A DNA stretch of 39,607 nucleotides, taken from positions 1 through 39,607 of the forward strand of contig CAKPSO010000011.1 in assembly GCA_934183185.1 (NCBI GenBank), read 5' to 3'. Below are positions 1 through 9,359 of this stretch, in pieces. Source of the DNA: an uncultured Bacilli bacterium (lineage in GTDB: Bacteria; Bacillota_I; Bacilli_A; RF39; UBA660). Position 1 is the first letter of the stretch, and each line of letters begins with the position of its first letter. The translations under genes and the position numbers were made by a program. The notes beneath the pieces were generated by a model, which made no database searches, had not been told where the DNA came from, and worked only from the letters and a program-made list of their open reading frames with translations.

Positions 1-1568
1 TCTTTATCAGCATCTAGAATTGCTATTAGTGATACTTCAGGAATATCTATACCTTCTCTTAAAAGGTTAATACCAACTACTACATCATATTTACCTACTC
101 TTAAGTCATGAATAATTTGTAATCTTTCTAAGGTTTTAATCTCCGTATGGAGATAAGCTACTTTTATATCAACATCTTTTAAGTAATTAGTTAATTCTTC
201 TGCCATTCTTATTGTTAAGGTTGTAATTAATACTCTTTCATTTTTTTCTTTACGGATTCTTATTTCTTCTATTAAATTATCTATTTGTCCTTCTTGTCCT
301 CTTACTTCAATAGTAGGATCTAGTAAACCAGTAGGTCTAATGATTTGTTCTACATACTCGCCATTTGTCTTAGAAAGTTCATAATCACCTGGTGTAGCTG
401 ATACATAAATAGCTTGATTAATTTTCTTTTCAAACTCTTCATATTTTAATGGTCTATTATCTAAAGCACTAGGCAAACGAAAACCATAATCAACAAGATT
501 CATTTTTCTAGCCCTATCACCATTATACATTCCTCTTACTTGTGGTAGGGTGACATGCGATTCATCTACCATTAGTAAATAATCATTTGGAAAGAAATCC
601 ATTAAAGTAGTTGGTGTTTCCCCTTTATTTCTACCAGCCATGGGAGCAGAATAGTTTTCAATTCCATGACAAAAACCAGTCTCTTCTAACATTTCAATAT
701 CATAATTAGTTCTTTGTTCTAATCTTTCAGCAGCTAATAATTTATTTTCTGCTTTTAATTCGGTTAATCGTTCCGCAAGTTCACTTTTTATTCTCTTAAT
801 TGCAGCTTTTAATTTATCATCACTAACTACAAAGTGACTAGCTGGAAAGATACTTATTGTCTTTTTATTAGTAATAACCGCTCCTGTTAAAACATCTATT
901 TCACTAATTCTATCTATTTCGTTACCAAAAAACTCGATTCGGTAACCAGTTTTATCTTGATTAACAGGAATTATCTCTACTATATCACCTCTAACTCTAA
1001 AAGTTCCTCGATGAAAATCATAGTCATTTCTTTCAAATTGCATTTCTACAAGTTTAGCAAGTACCTTATCTCTTTCTAGTTCATCAGTTACACTAAGAGT
1101 TAACATTTTATTCTTATATTCTTCTACTTCTCCAATACCATATATACATGATACTGATGCTACTACTATTGTATCTCGATAAGTTAAAAGAGAAGATGTT
1201 GCCTCATGTCTTAACTCATCTATCTCATCATTTATAGATGAATCTTTTTCTATATAAGTATCAGTACTTGGAACATATGCTTCCGGTTGGTAATAATCAT
1301 AATATGAAACAAAGTAACAAACATGATTATTAGGAAATAACTCCTTCATTTCAGCATATAATTGACCAGCTAAAGTCTTATTATGAGCAAGTATCAAAGT
1401 TGGTTTATTAGTTCTTTTAATAACATTAGCCATAGTAAAGGTTTTACCTGTACCAGTTGCTCCTAATAATACCTGTTCTTTTTTACCTTTTTCTATACCA
1501 TCAACTAATTTTTCAATTGCTTCTGGTTGATCTCCACTTGGTTTATATTTACTAACTAATTCAAACAT
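1..1568 (-). CDS. uvrB: Excinuclease ABC subunit B, UvrB (3' end outside window)
   Basis: Damage-verification helicase of nucleotide excision repair; it takes over DNA from UvrA and positions UvrC for the dual incision. The N-terminal 522 codons are in the window and the rest runs off the left edge (the family is about 660 aa). Visible signatures are the Walker A motif GATGTGKT at residues 36-43 and the YYDYYQPEAYVP stretch of the beta-hairpin that clamps the damaged strand. Start is ATG at 1566-1568, preceded by GCGGAGGTAA. It has its own candidate promoter and is separated from the upstream M15 gene by 138 bases. Nothing unusual in the visible part. Confidence 0.97.
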   Translation of the reverse strand, partial: MFELVSKYKPSGDQPEAIEKLVDGIEKGKKEQVLLGATGTGKTFTMANVIKRTNKPTLILAHNKTLAGQLYAEMKELFPNNHVCYFVSYYDYYQPEAYVPSTDTYIEKDSSINDEIDELRHEATSSLLTYRDTIVVASVSCIYGIGEVEEYKNKMLTLSVTDELERDKVLAKLVEMQFERNDYDFHRGTFRVRGDIVEIIPVNQDKTGYRIEFFGNEIDRISEIDVLTGAVITNKKTISIFPASHFVVSDDKLKAAIKRIKSELAERLTELKAENKLLAAERLEQRTNYDIEMLEETGFCHGIENYSAPMAGRNKGETPTTLMDFFPNDYLLMVDESHVTLPQVRGMYNGDRARKMNLVDYGFRLPSALDNRPLKYEEFEKKINQAIYVSATPGDYELSKTNGEYVEQIIRPTGLLDPTIEVRGQEGQIDNLIEEIRIRKEKNERVLITTLTIRMAEELTNYLKDVDIKVAYLHTEIKTLERLQIIHDLRVGKYDVVVGINLLREGIDIPEVSLIAILDADK

Positions 1569-1601
1569 TTTTACCTCCGCTCATTTATATCGTATATTTT
1601 T

Positions 1602-1631
1602 ATTATAAACAATTAATCAAATTTTTTTCAC
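1602..1631 (-). promoter_or_regulatory. Candidate sigma-A promoter of uvrB
   Basis: On the minus strand a perfect TATAAT (1602-1607) follows GTGAAA (1626-1631) with an 18-base spacer, about 34 bases upstream of the uvrB start. The -35 box matches consensus at 4 of 6 positions. I see no SOS (LexA) box. Confidence 0.5.
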
Positions 1632-1687
1632 TTGTTTTAATTATCTCTATTATAATTACCAAATATACGTTCGTCAATGTTTTTTTG

Positions 1688-1721
1688 TAAAAGAAAAAGA
1701 AAATCACTAAATTCTCTTTTC
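1688..1721 (-). terminator. Possible terminator of the M15 operon
   Basis: The minus strand carries an imperfect A-rich/T-rich inverted repeat (AAGAAAAGAGAA, then TTTTCTTTTTCTT) overlapping the M15 stop codon and running into a T-rich stretch. The stem is nearly all A-T, so this is a weak call. Confidence 0.4.
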
Positions 1722-2444
1722 TTTCTTACTAGCATTTATTCTTTCATTAATTTCTTTCATCTTAGCTTCATTTAGTTCAAAATGTTGCCAATCGCAAGAA
1801 AATTCATCACTCTGCAATGGCCAAATACCACCACACTCATAACCAACCGATGCAAACACCTTACAGATTGTGTCATCTAGAGTAATTATATGGGGATTAT
1901 GTTTAGCTTTTTCTTCTCTATCAATAAGTAAATTCTTTTCATAGTCTGTCAATAAACTATCATCAAAACTACCATCCTTATTTCTTGGAGTATAAGGATT
2001 ATCTAGTGGATTGATATCAATAGCAAGTCCTAAAGCGTGCTTTGACAAGTTAGTTTGATTAGGTATTTTTCTATAACAAAAAGAACTACTATTATTATGA
2101 GAAATACTATTTCTATCACTTTTAATTGCACTTTCCACCCAAAAGTCATCTATTAACCGCATAGAATTAATCTGATATTTTAACATAAATAAGGAAGAAA
2201 ATACTTCTCTTACTTCATCAAGAATAACTTTATTAACTATCATTTCCCCTACTACTACATCATCATCATAATTATAATGTAACATTTTTATATAAGTTAA
2301 ATCCCTCAAAGAAATATCATCATTTTTTTGATAACTCTTACAATTTATTCTTTCATATACATCATCATTTTCTACTATATCTTTATTCTCAAAAAGGAAA
2401 TCAGAACAATTAATTTTTTGACCAACTTTTGTATTTTCTAACAT
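1707..2444 (-). CDS. M15-family peptidase (D-Ala-D-Ala carboxypeptidase/VanY-like)
   Basis: A 245-aa zinc peptidase of the M15 type, which trims peptidoglycan peptide cross-links. The zinc-site pattern is visible: SKHALGLAIDI gives His136 and Asp143, and DWQHFE gives His221 with Asp218 upstream. No signal peptide or transmembrane segment is apparent at the N-terminus, so either it acts without the usual export signal or it is released some other way. It lies 27 bases after the dCMP deaminase gene, with an AGAGGGATT Shine-Dalgarno site, as the last gene of a five-gene operon. The family call rests on motifs; the substrate (D,D- or L,D-peptide bond) is not decided by the sequence. Confidence 0.82.
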   Translation of the reverse strand: MLENTKVGQKINCSDFLFENKDIVENDDVYERINCKSYQKNDDISLRDLTYIKMLHYNYDDDVVVGEMIVNKVILDEVREVFSSLFMLKYQINSMRLIDDFWVESAIKSDRNSISHNNSSSFCYRKIPNQTNLSKHALGLAIDINPLDNPYTPRNKDGSFDDSLLTDYEKNLLIDREEKAKHNPHIITLDDTICKVFASVGYECGGIWPLQSDEFSCDWQHFELNEAKMKEINERINASKKEKRI

Positions 2445-2471
2445 AATATCAATCCCTCTTAATTATATGCT

Positions 2472-2960
2472 TTACTTTAGCTCAATAGTAATAGAATCAA
2501 TATCTGGATTGAATTCTCTATAGGTAACTCCACATTCATCAAACAATCTTCTAGAAGCTATACAACTATCAGTATCTTTATATTTATTATCTAAATAAAT
2601 AATTTCTTTTATACCAGATTGAATTATTGACTTAGCACATTCATTACAAGGAAAAAGTGAAGCATAAAGTTTGGAACCTTCTAAGTCTCTTTTGTTTCCT
2701 CGAAAATTTAAAATAGCATTTAATTCTGCATGACAAACATACATATATTTAGTATCTACTGGCTTTCCATCTCTTTCCCAAGGAAAATCACTATCATGAA
2801 ATCCATTAGGTGCCCCGTTATAACCAATTGATAAAATTCTATTATCATTACTTACAATACAAGCACCTACCTGTGTTGATGGATCTTTACTTCTTAAAGC
2901 TGATAATTTAGCAATACTCATAAAATAACTATCCCATGAGATATAATCTTTTCTATACAT
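2472..2960 (-). CDS. dCMP deaminase (ComEB-like)
   Basis: Zinc-dependent deaminase converting dCMP to dUMP, which feeds dTMP synthesis. The 162-aa protein has both zinc motifs: HAEL (His77, Glu79) and PCNEC (Cys105, Cys108), in a cytidine/deoxycytidylate deaminase fold of normal length. I start at ATG 2958-2960 rather than the GTG three codons earlier. The AGGAAG Shine-Dalgarno sits about 8 bases before the ATG but would directly abut the GTG, and the N-terminus from the ATG fits ComEB-type enzymes. The ribosome site lies in the last codons of the upstream membrane protein, so the two are probably translationally coupled. Confidence 0.92.
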   Translation of the reverse strand: MYRKDYISWDSYFMSIAKLSALRSKDPSTQVGACIVSNDNRILSIGYNGAPNGFHDSDFPWERDGKPVDTKYMYVCHAELNAILNFRGNKRDLEGSKLYASLFPCNECAKSIIQSGIKEIIYLDNKYKDTDSCIASRRLFDECGVTYREFNPDIDSITIELK

Positions 2961-2965
2961 ATCTA

Positions 2966-4399
2966 TCACTTCCTAATTCTTTTATACATTTTTTTATTTT
3001 TAGACTTAACTACCACTTGATAATTTTTATCAGTCTTCAGATAATTATACAAGAAATAACTATCTTTTCCAACTACTAAGTAATCAAAATCATATTTCTC
3101 TAAGAATTTAGCTATATCAGTTTTTCCATAATAAACACTAAAATATTCATCTAATATATCTTCTTTTTTATTATTACTCTTTAAAAATATTTCTGCTCTT
3201 CCATCTATATAGGGATGATAACCACTAAATTCAAAATAAGAGCCATCATTATAACCAGCATATAGCTTTATCTGTTTATTAGCATTTTTATCAAGATAAT
3301 TAATATACTTTTGATTGATATTTTTTAAGATATAACTACCATTATAAGTGTTCATAGAGATAGTTAAAACTATCATAGCTATAAATAAGATATATAACTT
3401 AACAGGTATTTTTTCTTCTTTTCCATCCTGAAACGGTAAATAAATACTAAGGAAAGGAAGAGCACACACATAAAATATACTAATATTTCTAAAATTACAA
3501 AGTGCCATATAAGTAGTACCTAATATTAATAATAACTGACTAGCTTCTATTTTTTTATTCTTATGATAAATAATTCCAATTAAAAGGATAAAAAATGTTC
3601 CAATAAAACAATAATTAGCAAGTGTTAAAGGTTCCATTGTAGTAAAGGAATGCATTTCAATAACTTCTCTATTTATCAAATCAACTCCATAACTAGTTAG
3701 TGAATAAAACATATTCTTTATACCATATGGATTTAAGATGCCAACTAAGAATGATAATAAAACCATAAGTACTAATTTAACTATTCTCTTATCTTTCTTC
3801 TTAATAAATAATAAAGTAAATTCAAAGATAAAAGGCATAGTAAGTATAAATAAACATAACCACATAGAAGCATGAAAATTAACCAGTAATAGCGATATTA
3901 AAGGTAATAAATAAATAGATTTACTATTCTTTTTAAGATACAACTCTAGTATATATATAGTTATTATAAATAATAGTAAACTATAAATCTGTGGTCTTGG
4001 TATTATAAAAAAACTTTGTAATAAAATATCTATTATACAAGTGGTTATTACAGAAGAAAATACTTTATTATCACTTAATAACATACATAGTTTATATAAG
4101 AAGAAGACAATTAAAGCATTTATAATAAATACTAATAAAAATAATCCTACCCCTCCTAGTAATTTATAAACTTGATAAAAAGATAAAGCTGACAACCACT
4201 GTTGCATTACAAAAGAAAAGTTTTCATGCATTGATAAGAAATCATATTTAGGAAAACCACTTGTTACTATTTTTTTACCATATGATAATAAGAACCAGAT
4301 ATCGCTTTCCTTTCCAATATTTATTTTTGTTACTAAAAAAAGAGGAAATATAAAATATAGATAACTAAGCCACTTACTTGGTTTATATTTTTTTAACAT
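2966..4399 (-). CDS. Multi-pass membrane protein, GT-C glycosyltransferase-like (copy 2)
   Basis: A 477-aa protein with about 10 hydrophobic segments and a soluble C-terminal domain of about 125 residues. The first outer loop holds an acidic motif, KESDIW, in the place where GT-C enzymes that use polyprenyl-linked sugars carry their catalytic acid. The C-terminal DYLVVGKDS / LYNYLKTDKNYQ region is typical of such proteins. It is a tandem paralogue of the next upstream gene, very similar through the first 200 residues. Eight bases separate them, and an FAD enzyme precedes both. I infer a role in adding sugar to a lipid, glycan or surface protein. Fold and role are inferred from layout, not proved. 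Confidence 0.6.
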   Translation of the reverse strand: MLKKYKPSKWLSYLYFIFPLFLVTKINIGKESDIWFLLSYGKKIVTSGFPKYDFLSMHENFSFVMQQWLSALSFYQVYKLLGGVGLFLLVFIINALIVFFLYKLCMLLSDNKVFSSVITTCIIDILLQSFFIIPRPQIYSLLLFIITIYILELYLKKNSKSIYLLPLISLLLVNFHASMWLCLFILTMPFIFEFTLLFIKKKDKRIVKLVLMVLLSFLVGILNPYGIKNMFYSLTSYGVDLINREVIEMHSFTTMEPLTLANYCFIGTFFILLIGIIYHKNKKIEASQLLLILGTTYMALCNFRNISIFYVCALPFLSIYLPFQDGKEEKIPVKLYILFIAMIVLTISMNTYNGSYILKNINQKYINYLDKNANKQIKLYAGYNDGSYFEFSGYHPYIDGRAEIFLKSNNKKEDILDEYFSVYYGKTDIAKFLEKYDFDYLVVGKDSYFLYNYLKTDKNYQVVVKSKNKKMYKRIRK

Positions 4400-4407
4400 C
4401 TTAATAC

Positions 4408-5820
4408 CTACTTTCTAATATAGAGATAAGTCTCATCAACTGTTACTACTTTTTGATAGTTTTTATTGTTTTTTAAATAGTTATATAACATTTCATTTCT
4501 ATTAACAACCAAATGTGTAAATTTATACTTATCTAAAAATTTTTCCACATCTAATATTCCAAATGACATATTATAATACTCTAACATAATATCTTCTTTA
4601 TGATTATTAGCTTTTACAAATACTTCTACTCTTCCATCCATATAAGGATGATAACCACTAAGCTCATAATAAGATCCATTATCATTATTAGCATATAGTT
4701 TTATATCTTTTTTGGCATTTTTATCTAAGTATTCTATTATTTTCTTATTAGGATTTACTAGATTATATTTTCCATCCATAGTATTATAACCAATTAATAT
4801 TAAAAGACAAATTATAACTACTATGTAAAGTTTTTTAGGTATAAACTTACTTTTTCCATCACTAAAAGGTAGATAGATACTAAAAAATGGTAAAATACAA
4901 ATATAGAATAAAGTTACATTTCGAAAATTACATAATACCATATAAAATATTCCAAACATTAATAATACTTGATGGACTGAATATTTCTTTTTGATAAACA
5001 TACAAGCTAATAAGCCAAAGAATAAGCTTAATACTATATAATTAGTAGGAGCTAATACTCCTTTTAAAGTGAATGGTGACATTTCCATAACCATTTTATT
5101 TATAGTATCTACTCCATAACTAGTTAGAGAATAAGTCATTGCTTTTAATCCATAAGGATTTAGAAAGCCTACTATAATAGAGAAGAAAACAACTTGTAAT
5201 AATTTAAACACTTTTTTATCTTTCTTCTTTAAGTAGTTATAACTAAATTCAACTAAATAAGGTAGCATAAGTATAAATAAACAAGGCCACATAGAAGCAT
5301 GAAGATTAACTAGTAACAAAGAAAGAATTGGAATTAACCAAATAAATTTTGATTCTTTTTGCAAATATTTTTCTAAGATATAAAGTAATATTATAAATAT
5401 TAGAAAAGTAAACATCTGTGGTCTTGGTGTTACAAAGTAAGTCATTAAAAGTATATCTATAATAGAACTAGTGATAACTGAACTAAATACTTTTTTATTA
5501 CTTATAACCATACTTAATTTATAAAGAAAGTAAAGTATTAAAGAATTTAGTAAGAATACTAATATGTATATTCCAACTCCTCCTAATAATTTATAGGATA
5601 AGTAGTAAATTATGTCTGATAACCATTGTTGAACTACTAGGGAAAAATTATTATGCATAGATAGTATATCATGATGAGGTAAACCATTTGTTAGTGTATA
5701 TTTACCGTATGAAAGAATAAACCAAATATCGCTTTCTTTACTTATCTTTATAGTAGTTGAAAGAAGAAGAGGAATAATAAAGTATAAATAACTAGTATAT
5801 TTATTAGGTTTATATTTCAT
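4408..5820 (-). CDS. Multi-pass membrane protein, GT-C glycosyltransferase-like (copy 1)
   Basis: A 470-aa tandem paralogue of the following gene with the same plan: about 10 membrane segments, the acidic KESDIW loop near residues 28-33, a conserved LNPYG motif mid-protein, and a soluble tail containing DGRVEVF and LYNYLKNNKNYQ. Its ATG directly abuts the stop of the FAD enzyme gene, with GAGGAAA as Shine-Dalgarno inside that gene, so expression is coupled. The pair probably arose by duplication, and the two copies may differ in sugar or acceptor. I cannot name a substrate. Confidence 0.6.
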   Translation of the reverse strand: MKYKPNKYTSYLYFIIPLLLSTTIKISKESDIWFILSYGKYTLTNGLPHHDILSMHNNFSLVVQQWLSDIIYYLSYKLLGGVGIYILVFLLNSLILYFLYKLSMVISNKKVFSSVITSSIIDILLMTYFVTPRPQMFTFLIFIILLYILEKYLQKESKFIWLIPILSLLLVNLHASMWPCLFILMLPYLVEFSYNYLKKKDKKVFKLLQVVFFSIIVGFLNPYGLKAMTYSLTSYGVDTINKMVMEMSPFTLKGVLAPTNYIVLSLFFGLLACMFIKKKYSVHQVLLMFGIFYMVLCNFRNVTLFYICILPFFSIYLPFSDGKSKFIPKKLYIVVIICLLILIGYNTMDGKYNLVNPNKKIIEYLDKNAKKDIKLYANNDNGSYYELSGYHPYMDGRVEVFVKANNHKEDIMLEYYNMSFGILDVEKFLDKYKFTHLVVNRNEMLYNYLKNNKNYQKVVTVDETYLYIRK

Positions 5821-7353
5821 TTATTTTTCCTCATGATATGACTTATCTACATTAACATTCCATAATTTGTCTAAGTCATGTTCTTCATTATTAATCATTC
5901 TACCACATAACAATCCACTATAAATTGAGTGGTCCATATTATTATAGGAATGAGTACCATTTCTTCCAATACAATATAAATTATCTATATTATTTATATA
6001 TTTTCTTACTTCATCTATATTTTTATAACTATCAAAATAAGCAGGATAAGCTTTCTTTACTCTTATTACAATACTATCTAATATCTTTCCTTCATAAAAC
6101 TGCATAGACTTTAATTCTTCTTTAGCCATATTAACTATATCTTTATCTCTCATAGTCCAGAACTCATCATTTTCTTGACAAAAATATTCAAGACCCATCC
6201 AGATATTATTAACTGGATCTTTAACCATATATGGTGACCAGTTATTAAATATTTGTATTCTTCCTAACTTTACATTTTTATCTTGAACATAAATCCAATT
6301 ATCATTAACACTACCATGAATAGTATTACTATCCTCTACTTTAAAACTAGGTACTAACAAGCCAACTGTTACAAAGTCACGATATGGTAAATTACTACTT
6401 ATCTTAGTAATTTTTTTAGGGATATCATTCATACTTAATATTAAATCTTTCAAAGGCATAGAACTAACTAAAATATCACATTGATAATTTATATATTTAT
6501 TATTCTTTAAATATATAATAGAAGTTATCTTTTCATTATTCTTCTTTATTTTTATAACTTTTGCATTTTTGATGATTTTACCACCTAGTTTTTTTACTTC
6601 ATCTGCCAACGTTTCATATAACTGACCTGGTCCATATTTAGGATAATAAAATGATTCTATCAAAGATGTCTCTTTATTATTATTTTCAAAATGAAAGATT
6701 CGTTTAAAATAATCAATCATAACTTTACTAATAGAAATTCCTTTTACTCGTTGACTACCCCAACTAGAGTCTATTTCACAAGGTGTCTTACCCCAAACTT
6801 TAGTAGTATACCCTTCAAAAAACATGGAATATAATTTCTTACCAAAACGATTAATATAAAAGTTTTCTAAGTTAAATTCATCTAATTTATGAATAGTTGA
6901 TTTTAAATAACTTACTCCACAAGAACAAGTAGTAGCAAATCCCATATTTTTAATAGTTTTAAAATTAAAATTAACTGGGTAATCAAAAAATTTATGATTG
7001 TAATAAATTCTACTTACTCTATTTCTAATAAGCATGACTGCATCGTCTTTTTCTGGATTTTTTCCTTTCTTAGGAAACTTTTTTTCTATATTTAAGATTT
7101 TATCATCATAAGCCGGTTTATTTTGAAGTGGTAATAATTCTAACCAAAGTTTTTTCACCTCTTCATTCTTAGTAAAGAAACGATGCCCTCCTATATCTAT
7201 TCTATTACCTTTATAATTTACTGTTTTACTAATACCACCAACCATTTCTTCCTCTTCAAAAATTGTTACCTTAATATTTTTATTATTCTTTAATATTTCA
7301 TAAGCACAAGAAAGTCCTGCTGGTCCTGCTCCTATAATTACTACATTTTTCAT
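5821..7353 (-). CDS. FAD-dependent oxidoreductase, UDP-galactopyranose-mutase-like
   Basis: A 510-aa flavoprotein with an N-terminal Rossmann dinucleotide motif GAGPAG (residues 8-13), then the GGHRFFTKN motif near residue 54 and GYTTKVWG around residue 180. These belong to the amine-oxidase/UDP-galactopyranose-mutase-like group often encoded with cell-surface glycan genes. Start ATG 7351-7353 has a good GAGAGGAAA site, and a promoter is visible 20-50 bases upstream. It heads the operon FAD enzyme, GT-C copy 1, GT-C copy 2, dCMP deaminase, M15 peptidase. Longer than classic UGM (about 370-400 aa), so it may be a related desaturase or isomerase. The sugar nucleotide or lipid substrate is unknown. 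Confidence 0.78.
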   Translation of the reverse strand: MKNVVIIGAGPAGLSCAYEILKNNKNIKVTIFEEEEMVGGISKTVNYKGNRIDIGGHRFFTKNEEVKKLWLELLPLQNKPAYDDKILNIEKKFPKKGKNPEKDDAVMLIRNRVSRIYYNHKFFDYPVNFNFKTIKNMGFATTCSCGVSYLKSTIHKLDEFNLENFYINRFGKKLYSMFFEGYTTKVWGKTPCEIDSSWGSQRVKGISISKVMIDYFKRIFHFENNNKETSLIESFYYPKYGPGQLYETLADEVKKLGGKIIKNAKVIKIKKNNEKITSIIYLKNNKYINYQCDILVSSMPLKDLILSMNDIPKKITKISSNLPYRDFVTVGLLVPSFKVEDSNTIHGSVNDNWIYVQDKNVKLGRIQIFNNWSPYMVKDPVNNIWMGLEYFCQENDEFWTMRDKDIVNMAKEELKSMQFYEGKILDSIVIRVKKAYPAYFDSYKNIDEVRKYINNIDNLYCIGRNGTHSYNNMDHSIYSGLLCGRMINNEEHDLDKLWNVNVDKSYHEEK

Positions 7354-7374
7354 CTTATTTCCTCTCTTAATAAA

Positions 7375-7403
7375 AGTTTATCAAGCTTGGAAGAAATTGT
7401 CAC
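7375..7403 (-). promoter_or_regulatory. Promoter of the FAD/GT-C operon
   Basis: Minus-strand GTGACA (7398-7403), a 17-base spacer, then TAAACT (7375-7380), placed just after the terminator of the preceding SDR gene and 22 bases before the ATG. Confidence 0.55.
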
Positions 7404-7404
7404 T

Positions 7405-7428
7405 AAAAAAGAGCTAAATAATAGCTCT
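7405..7428 (-). terminator. Rho-independent terminator of the SDR gene
   Basis: Minus-strand stem AGAGCTA / TTAGCTCT with a short A/T loop, followed by a run of six T residues, 16 bases after the SDR stop codon. Confidence 0.8.
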
Positions 7429-7443
7429 ATTTTATAATTATTA

Positions 7444-8223
7444 CTAGAAAGTATATCCACCATCAACGCCAATATTTTGAGAGGTGATATATCTTGCTTC
7501 ATCAGTACATAAGAAAGCTGTCATATATGCTATATCTATTGGTTCTTGTGGTTTTCCATTAGGTGTTACATTGTTACAAGCATTCCATACTTTTTCACGA
7601 GTAGCATCTTCACTTCCAGCCATTTGATCAAGGATATCTTCCCACATACTTGTTCTAATAATTCCTGGACATACACAGTTAACATTAACATTATCTTTGG
7701 CAGCTTCTCTTCCTAAACTAGCGGTTAATGCCAATACTGCAGACTTAGTACAACTATAAACACTAAATCCAGCAGAACATGCCTTAGCTGCTATTGATGA
7801 CATGTTAACAATCTTGCCATATTTATTAGCTCTCATAATACTTAAAGCTTCTCTACAAGAATAGATTGTTCCTTTAATATTAATATCAATTGTCTTATCA
7901 ATATTTTCTAAACTTTCTTCAGTTAATTCACCAGTTAAACAAACACCAGCTGAGTTAACAACTATATCAACTGTACCCCATTCATCAACTATTTTTTTAT
8001 ACATTGAAGCAACTTGTTCATAATCAGTAACATCTACTTGATAGCTAATAGCATTAACACCATATTTTCTAATCTCTGTTGCTACTTCTTCACATCTTTC
8101 AGGTATTAAGTCTGCTACTAATACATCTGCTCCATTTTTAGCAAATAGTAAAGCACACTCTCTACCTAGACCACTTCCTCCTCCTGTAACAAGAGCTTTT
8201 TTTCCTCTAAAATTAAATTCCAT
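7444..8223 (-). CDS. Short-chain dehydrogenase/reductase (SDR)
   Basis: A 259-aa classical SDR, an NAD(P)-dependent alcohol/ketone oxidoreductase. All family landmarks are present: cofactor motif TGGGSGLG (13-20), NSAG (90-93), and the catalytic set Asn115, Ser143, Tyr156, Lys160 in YSCTK. The Asp near the end of the second strand (VADL) favours NAD over NADP. The GRE...NCVCPGIIRT region and the GVDGGYTF C-terminus are typical of FabG/sorbitol- or acetoin-type dehydrogenases. It is a single-gene unit between two terminators or promoters with an AAGGAGGA site. Substrate cannot be read from sequence; neighbours give no hint. Confidence 0.85.
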   Translation of the reverse strand: MEFNFRGKKALVTGGGSGLGRECALLFAKNGADVLVADLIPERCEEVATEIRKYGVNAISYQVDVTDYEQVASMYKKIVDEWGTVDIVVNSAGVCLTGELTEESLENIDKTIDINIKGTIYSCREALSIMRANKYGKIVNMSSIAAKACSAGFSVYSCTKSAVLALTASLGREAAKDNVNVNCVCPGIIRTSMWEDILDQMAGSEDATREKVWNACNNVTPNGKPQEPIDIAYMTAFLCTDEARYITSQNIGVDGGYTF

Positions 8224-8244
8224 ATTGTATCCTCCTTAATATTA

Positions 8245-8274
8245 AGTTTAACACAATCTATAGAATTTACTAAT
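8245..8274 (-). promoter_or_regulatory. Weak candidate promoter of the SDR gene
   Basis: Minus-strand extended -10 of the form TG-T-TAAACT (8245-8253) about 22 bases before the start. The -35 match is poor (TTAGTA). Confidence 0.3.
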
Positions 8275-8314
8275 GTTTTTAGATTTCAAATGTAAAATTT
8301 TGTCTACTTTAAAG

Positions 8315-9307
8315 TTATTTTATTAATGAATAAACTTTTTGTCTAATATCTGAATCACCACTACATATTTCATTATTTATTAATTTATACACAATATTTC
8401 TATTTTTCATTAAATTATAACTAGTTTCACTTAAAACCATATCGCGATAAATAAAATATATTTGTTTTAAATCAACTGTTTCAATAAAGCCTTTCTTAAA
8501 GTGTAAATTCATTTCTAAAGCAGTAGGTAGCGTTTGATTAATATCAGAAAGCGAAGGTACTACTATCTGTAATTTATTTTTTGAATCAATTTGTGTACTA
8601 TATTTATGGGCATGGCCATGTAGTCTTATTATAGAAGCAGTTGGTTTTTTACTAAAATTATATATATGATGATATAAATCTATACTTTCATTTTTAATAT
8701 TAATAGTATTAAGTAAGAAATTACCAATTATAATGTCATGTCTATAATTATTAGTATAATCAATGATTGATTTTGATTCATTATAAAAAGCATAGAAATC
8801 GTGATTACCACCAACTGCAAAAGTTAAAATATTCTTATCATGTGGATAATCTTTAACAAAATGATTCAGTTGTTTTTCTATAGTATTATATTCATCCTTG
8901 CATCTATTAGATGATGAATCAATCATATCACCTGCACATAAAATTATGTTTATACCATTCTTCACACAATAATTAAAGGCATTATCAACTAAATCTAATC
9001 GTTCTAATTTATTACCAAAGTGTAAATCGGATATTACTAACATCTTCATATCTTCTTCTTCATGTAAAGATAGTATATTTTTAGGGTTATCACTCAATCC
9101 ATTGTATATAATATCGGATAAAGATGGTTTTTTATATGTTATTTGGCCATTACTATAATATTTCTTTTCGATGATTATTCCTTTATTCTTAAGAGTAAGT
9201 AGTCTATTATATAATTGCTTATTAGAAATATTTAATTCTTTACTTATATCATTACAAGTTCTACCTTCTTTAATAAGTCTTAATAATAATTCTTGATTTT
9301 CCGTCAT
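8315..9307 (-). CDS. Metallophosphoesterase with N-terminal helix-turn-helix domain
   Basis: A 330-aa fusion. Residues about 1-55 form a winged-helix-like DNA-binding region (NDISKELNISNKQLYNRLLTL). Residues about 88-300 are a calcineurin-type phosphoesterase with all metal-binding motifs: Asp94/His96 (SDLHFG), Asp127 (GDMID), Asn168-His169-Asp170 (GNHD), His230 and His232 (HGHAH). Such domains cleave phosphomono- or diesters with a di-metal centre. The HTH suggests it binds DNA or arose from a regulator. It stands alone, with its own promoter overlapping the terminator of the M23 gene and a GAGGGG ribosome site. No substrate can be assigned. Confidence 0.82.
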   Translation of the reverse strand: MTENQELLLRLIKEGRTCNDISKELNISNKQLYNRLLTLKNKGIIIEKKYYSNGQITYKKPSLSDIIYNGLSDNPKNILSLHEEEDMKMLVISDLHFGNKLERLDLVDNAFNYCVKNGINIILCAGDMIDSSSNRCKDEYNTIEKQLNHFVKDYPHDKNILTFAVGGNHDFYAFYNESKSIIDYTNNYRHDIIIGNFLLNTINIKNESIDLYHHIYNFSKKPTASIIRLHGHAHKYSTQIDSKNKLQIVVPSLSDINQTLPTALEMNLHFKKGFIETVDLKQIYFIYRDMVLSETSYNLMKNRNIVYKLINNEICSGDSDIRQKVYSLIK

Positions 9308-9330
9308 AAAAACCCCTCACTTTGTTAGTT

Positions 9331-9359
9331 ATTATAAATAAAGAAAAGAAAAAAGACAA
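9331..9359 (-). promoter_or_regulatory. Promoter of the HTH-phosphoesterase gene
   Basis: Minus-strand TTGTCT (9354-9359), 17-base spacer, perfect TATAAT (9331-9336). The -35 box lies in the stem of the upstream gene's terminator, so the two signals share bases. Confidence 0.6.
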
